This document shows, one piece after another, positions 5,557-8,709 of a stretch of 8,709 nucleotides of DNA. The position numbers and the translations under genes were made by a program. Below the pieces are notes generated by a model. The model saw nothing but the letters and a program-made list of their open reading frames with translations. It did no database searches and was not told the DNA's origin. Within the stretch, counting starts at the first letter, position 1, and the number at the start of each line of letters is the position of its first letter. The DNA is from Patescibacteria group bacterium UBA6102 (GTDB lineage: Bacteria > Patescibacteriota > Minisyncoccia > Minisyncoccales > UBA5738): positions 1-8,709 of the forward strand of contig DIWQ01000013.1 of the NCBI GenBank assembly GCA_002423555.1, read 5' to 3'.

Positions 5557-6937
5557 ATATCAATTGTTCTTCGCTTGCCGCGTATTGGCCTTGATCTTGG
5601 TATTCGTAACCTTCGGTGTAGTTTTTGAAGCACACGGTGCGTTCGTCAAAAAACAGGTTTTGCTTGCCCACCGGGCCGTTGCGGTGCTTGGCAACAATGA
5701 TTTCGGCAATGCCTTTCTTTTCGCTGTTTTCGCGATAACGGTCTTCGCGATAAATAAACATCACCACGTCCGCGTCCTGCTCAATGGCGCCAGATTCCCG
5801 CAGATCGGACAACTTGGGCACCGGCGGGATGCGTTGTTCCACCGCGCGGGAAAGCTGGGATAGGACAAGGATGGGGATATTGAGTTCCCGTGCCAACCCT
5901 TTCAGGGCGCGAGAATTTTCCGAAACTTGTTGGACGGGGCTGGCCATGCGGTTGAGCGGCTCCATCAATTGCAGGTAGTCAATCACCAATAGTCCCAAGC
6001 CGTTTTCCGCTTGCAAGCGGCGCGACAACGCTTTCATCTGCAAAACGGACGGGGAGCCGACATCATCAATAAACAGCGGCATTTCCGCCAGAATTCCCAG
6101 CGCCCGCTGGATATTTTCAAAGTCTTCGGTTTGCAGTCGGCCGGTGCGGATTTTCCACAAATCCACCCCCGAATAGGCCGAAATCAAGCGATCCACCATT
6201 TGGTCTTTTGACATTTCCAGCGAAAACACGCCCACGGGAATTTTTTCCGTGGCGGCAATATTGGCGGCGATATTCAACGCCAGTGTGGACTTACCCAACG
6301 ACGGCCGCGCCGCCAGAATCACCAGATCGGATTTCTGCAAACCCGAAAGCATTTTGTCCAGATCAACAAAACCGGTGGGCAGGCCGCGCGTGCCGCTTCC
6401 TTGCGACAATCGTTCAATGCGGTCAAACGCGTCCGGCAGAGTTTCTTTGATGGCGGTAAATTCCTGGGAAATTCCTTTTTGCGCGATATTGAAAATCTTT
6501 TTTTCCGCGGCATCCAGCACCGTTTCCAGGTCCTCGCTTTCGTCATAGCCAAGCATTTCAATATCGCGCGACACCGAGATTAAGTCGCGCAAGACCCGCT
6601 TGTGGCGCACGATTCGGGCATAGGACGCCACGTGTCCGAAGCTGGGCACCAGATTGACCAGTTCGGTCAAGTAAGTACTGCCGCCGATTGCTTCCAATTC
6701 GCCCTTTTCTTTCAAACGATTGGAAACCGATAAAAAATCAATCGGGTCGCCTTTTTCAAACAACTCGCGACAAACTTCGTAGATCGTGCGATGATTGTGT
6801 TTGTAAAAATCGTCGGACGACAAAACATCCGCGACTTTGCTCATCGCGTTATGATCCAGCATCAGGCAACTCAATACCGATTGCTCAATTTCCAAATTTT
6901 GAGGCGGGATTTTTCCCGGAATATTGTCGCCGGCCAT
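5555..6937 (-). CDS. dnaB: Replicative DNA helicase DnaB
   Basis: DnaB is the hexameric 5'-3' helicase that opens the fork and recruits primase. The 460-residue product starts MAGDNIPGKIPPQNLEIEQSVL, the typical N-terminus. The N-terminal primase-interaction domain covers about 10-110, the linker helix about 115-180, and the RecA-like motor the rest: Walker A ARPSLGKST (210-218), the VFSLEMSKDQ motif (237-246), Walker B LLVIDYLQL (316-324), sensor VLSQLSRAVEQR (358-369), and SDLRESGAIEQDADVVMFIYRE with the arginine finger region (377-398). All motifs are intact and no intein interrupts the P-loop. The frame stays open upstream to 7036, but those 33 residues do not match the family, and a promoter lies within that stretch, so the ATG at 6937 is the better start. 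No strong Shine-Dalgarno is present. Confidence 0.97.
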   Translation of the reverse strand: MAGDNIPGKIPPQNLEIEQSVLSCLMLDHNAMSKVADVLSSDDFYKHNHRTIYEVCRELFEKGDPIDFLSVSNRLKEKGELEAIGGSTYLTELVNLVPSFGHVASYARIVRHKRVLRDLISVSRDIEMLGYDESEDLETVLDAAEKKIFNIAQKGISQEFTAIKETLPDAFDRIERLSQGSGTRGLPTGFVDLDKMLSGLQKSDLVILAARPSLGKSTLALNIAANIAATEKIPVGVFSLEMSKDQMVDRLISAYSGVDLWKIRTGRLQTEDFENIQRALGILAEMPLFIDDVGSPSVLQMKALSRRLQAENGLGLLVIDYLQLMEPLNRMASPVQQVSENSRALKGLARELNIPILVLSQLSRAVEQRIPPVPKLSDLRESGAIEQDADVVMFIYREDRYRENSEKKGIAEIIVAKHRNGPVGKQNLFFDERTVCFKNYTEGYEYQDQGQYAASEEQLI

Positions 6938-6957
6938 AAAGGATTTCTTGATTGTCC

Positions 6958-6986
6958 ATCCTAGCAAAACCAAAGAAGAAACACAA
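6958..6986 (-). promoter_or_regulatory. Putative dnaB promoter
   Basis: On the - strand TTGTGT (6986-6981), 17 bases, then TAGGAT (6963-6958) preceded by TGC, an extended -10. The -35 is weak. The predicted start leaves a leader of about 14-16 bases before the ATG at 6937. It is back-to-back with the + strand promoter at 6990, with only 3 bases between the two -35 boxes. Confidence 0.5.
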
Positions 6987-6989
6987 CCA

Positions 6990-7018
6990 TTGACAATCGG
7001 AAGCGGTTGGGCTATACA
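6990..7018 (+). promoter_or_regulatory. Strong + strand promoter, divergent from dnaB
   Basis: TTGACA (6990-6995), a 17-base spacer and TATACA (7013-7018). The predicted start is near 7025. It points into the region of the tiny ORF at 7066/7120; no larger gene follows on this strand, which shows that the short downstream region is probably transcribed on purpose. Confidence 0.8.
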
Positions 7019-7083
7019 CTTGCTTATGCCCGGCATTTGGAATTGCCGGAAAAGGAGGAAAAAGAATTAACAATAATAGTTCA

Positions 7084-7115
7084 TTGTCTCCCATTCTCCA
7101 GAGAATAGGAGATGA
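7084..7115 (+). promoter_or_regulatory. Hairpin that buries the ribosome binding site of the tiny membrane ORF
   Basis: Bases 7087-7096 pair with 7103-7112 (nine pairs, one C-A mismatch), extended outward by three more pairs with wobbles (7084-7086 with 7113-7115). The 3' arm contains AGGAG (7107-7111), the Shine-Dalgarno of the ATG at 7120. Free access would need the hairpin to be opened, for instance by ribosomes coming from an upstream start. Confidence 0.6.
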
Positions 7116-7119
7116 AAAT

Positions 7120-7203
7120 ATGAGGCGGAAAAAAGCCAAAGGAAGAATGAGAATTTCGATTTTGGTTGCTATAATTTCCTATATTATCTTTTATTTATTA
7201 TAG
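7120..7203 (+). CDS. Tiny membrane peptide, 27 residues (possibly 45 with an AUU start)
   Basis: Unrecognised. The ORF encodes MRRKKAKGRMR, strongly basic, followed by one hydrophobic helix ISILVAIISYIIFYLL, which predicts a single-pass peptide with the positive end inside. AGGAG lies 8 bases before the ATG. A second, stronger site AGGAGG (7053-7058) lies 7 bases before an ATT at 7066 that is in the same frame with no stop between, giving a 45-residue form with an 18-residue N-terminal extension (NNNSSLSPILQRIGDEN follows the initiator). AUU starts are known for infC but are rare. A consensus promoter lies about 95 bases upstream of the ATG. Small size means it could be a chance ORF, but promoter, two ribosome sites and peptide character all agree. 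Type I toxin-like or regulatory membrane peptides have this form; no such role is shown. Confidence 0.5.
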   Translation: MRRKKAKGRMRISILVAIISYIIFYLL

Positions 7204-7273
7204 CAATTTTCCACCTTTTTCTTTCAAATTTTTTCAACCCATTTTGGAAGAATTTGACAGGAAACGCGAGTCC

Positions 7274-7302
7274 TTGACATTGGTTTTAAAAAAGGGTAAG
7301 CT
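7274..7302 (+). promoter_or_regulatory. Promoter of the Cys-rich peptide ORF
   Basis: TTGACA (7274-7279), a 17-base spacer and TAAGCT (7297-7302); the -10 is weak but the -35 perfect. A second TTGACA occurs at 7254-7259 without a matching -10. The predicted start is about 25 bases before the ATG at 7332. Confidence 0.6.
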
Positions 7303-7331
7303 GTCATTGTTGCCGGGTTAATTATAAAAAC

Positions 7332-7427
7332 ATGGCGGACAAAAAAGCACCGGCAAAAAAAACGGATAAGAAAAAACCCGCACCCAAAATTTGCACCTGT
7401 TCCTGCAATTCCTGCCCGAGCAAGTAA
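7332..7427 (+). CDS. 31-residue Lys-rich peptide with C-terminal Cys cluster
   Basis: Unrecognised. The peptide has a Lys/Pro/Ala-rich first part (MADKKAPAKKTDKKKPAPK) and then CTCSCNSCPSK, with cysteines spaced C-x-C-x-C-x2-C at 21, 23, 25 and 28. The N-terminal half looks disordered and nucleic-acid friendly, the C-terminal cluster could bind a metal or form disulfides. A RiPP precursor would also have a Cys/Ser/Thr-rich C-terminal core, but the leader is unusually basic and no modifying enzyme is in this window. There is no Shine-Dalgarno in the AT-rich leader; a promoter lies just upstream. It is real only if translated; the clustered cysteines in a short ORF with its own promoter are the main support. 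Confidence 0.5.
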   Translation: MADKKAPAKKTDKKKPAPKICTCSCNSCPSK

Positions 7428-7461
7428 ACGTTTTGGCGAAAAGTTAACGGCAAGAAAAAAG

Positions 7462-7497
7462 TCATAATAAATTGTATGATATTATGATTTTTTGTTT
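7462..7497 (+). terminator. AT-rich hairpin with T-run after the Cys-rich peptide ORF
   Basis: TCATAATA (7462-7469) pairs exactly with TATTATGA (7480-7487) around a 10-base loop, followed by TTTTTTGTTTG. The stem has only one G-C pair region, so termination would be inefficient; it separates the small ORF from the rRNA leader. Confidence 0.45.
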
Positions 7498-7519
7498 GTT
7501 TTTAACAAGCAGTTAGAAT
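7492..7519 (+). promoter_or_regulatory. Possible rRNA promoter
   Basis: TAGAAT (7514-7519) is a good -10; TTGTTT (7492-7497) with a 16-base spacer is a poor -35. A GC-rich stretch follows the -10 immediately, as in growth-rate controlled rRNA promoters. No better candidate is seen between 7430 and 7700. Confidence 0.35.
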
Positions 7520-7588
7520 TGCCGAGGGGTGACCGAGCGCGAGCGAGGAAATCCCGAGGCGAGCACGCCGAGGGGTGAGAACTTCTAA
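7511..7588. repeat. G-rich repeat unit in the 16S leader
   Basis: GCCGAGGGGTGA occurs at 7521-7532 and again at 7567-7578, 46 bases apart. Between them lie CGAG/GCGAG-rich words, and the whole is bounded by TTAGAA (7513-7518) and TTCTAA (7583-7588). The unit is strongly purine-biased on the + strand and has no ORF. Confidence 0.6.
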
Positions 7589-7598
7589 AATTGAATAG

Positions 7599-7669
7599 CG
7601 AAATATTTTTAATTTTCCACAAAAATATTTCGTGAGCCAAAAGTCGCGTGCGCTTTAACAAAAGCACGC
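7599..7669 (+). other. Two leader hairpins upstream of 16S rRNA
   Basis: CGAAATATTTTT (7599-7610) pairs exactly with AAAAATATTTCG (7621-7632). A second hairpin, GCGT-GCTTT (7646-7656, two bases bulged) with AAAGCACGC (7661-7669), follows and is trailed by T6. Such stems in a pre-rRNA leader are usually processing or antitermination structures; which applies here is inference. Confidence 0.5.
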
Positions 7670-7699
7670 AAAGAATTTTTTGAAGTTGTCTTGGACTCT

Positions 7700-8709
<1,010 letters not shown>

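Noticed and set aside
5513..6583. ORFs on the + strand opposite dnaB
   Set aside because: The - strand DnaB motifs are complete over this whole region; the opposite frames carry no recognisable domain.
6938..7036. Longer DnaB start at 7036
   Set aside because: The extra 33 residues do not resemble DnaB, and the likely promoter lies inside them.
7026..7070. 14-residue ORF MPGIWNCRKRRKKN as a leader peptide
   Set aside because: It has no ribosome site and would have to be leaderless; no attenuator structure with alternative pairing was found. The open frame is short enough to be chance.
7521..7578. tRNA-like words (GAGGGGTGACCGAGCG) upstream of 16S
   Set aside because: No cloverleaf, anticodon arm or T-loop could be formed; the words form part of a direct repeat.
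7482..7667. 61-residue ORF on the - strand in the rRNA leader
   Set aside because: It spans hairpins and repeats, has no ribosome site and no recognisable protein character.

Overview
This window looks like a chromosomal piece from a Candidate Phyla Radiation (Patescibacteria) bacterium. The main reason is the partial 16S rRNA gene at the right end: it has the CPR-type variant in the 530 loop (GCAGCAGCGG in place of GCAGCCGCGG), several mismatches in the usual 5' priming site, and an enlarged V1 helix. Moderate GC, short intergenic gaps, AT-rich promoters of TTGACA/TATAAT type and genes with weak ribosome binding sites fit this. I cannot place it below that level from sequence alone. TGA is used as a stop (mntA), so the alternative code of Gracilibacteria/SR1 is unlikely.

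Left part (1-3087), housekeeping genes on the + strand: the 3' part of uvrA (nucleotide excision repair), rmuC (membrane-anchored nuclease-like protein) and rplU (ribosomal protein L21, without an rpmA neighbour). The uvrA-rmuC gap holds a perfect 24-bp-arm palindrome, and the rmuC-rplU gap holds a 66-bp repeat with inverted ends. rplU ends at a strong bidirectional terminator shared with the convergent coiled-coil gene.

Middle part (3088-5490), accessory: a coiled-coil protein (- strand), then a 195-bp MITE-like element with 11-bp terminal inverted repeats and an 8-bp target duplication, sitting exactly between two divergent promoters. Next come a TTG-started alpha/beta-hydrolase-like gene with a perfect Shine-Dalgarno and codon use unlike the core genes, and a MntA-HepT type toxin-antitoxin pair (MNT nucleotidyltransferase and HEPN protein, 4-nt overlap). 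The pair is bracketed by two copies of a 45-bp direct repeat, and the upstream copy is part of a long palindrome.

Right part (5491-8709): replicative helicase dnaB on the - strand, with a promoter back-to-back with a strong + strand promoter. That + promoter leads into a tiny membrane-peptide ORF whose ribosome binding site is buried in a hairpin, with a possible upstream AUU start in the same frame. A second promoter precedes a 31-residue Lys-rich peptide ending in a Cys cluster. Then a leader with G-rich direct repeats and hairpins runs into the 16S rRNA gene, which is cut off by the window end near E. coli position 914. The two very short ORFs, the repeat-bracketed toxin-antitoxin pair and the MITE-like element are the parts most worth following up.
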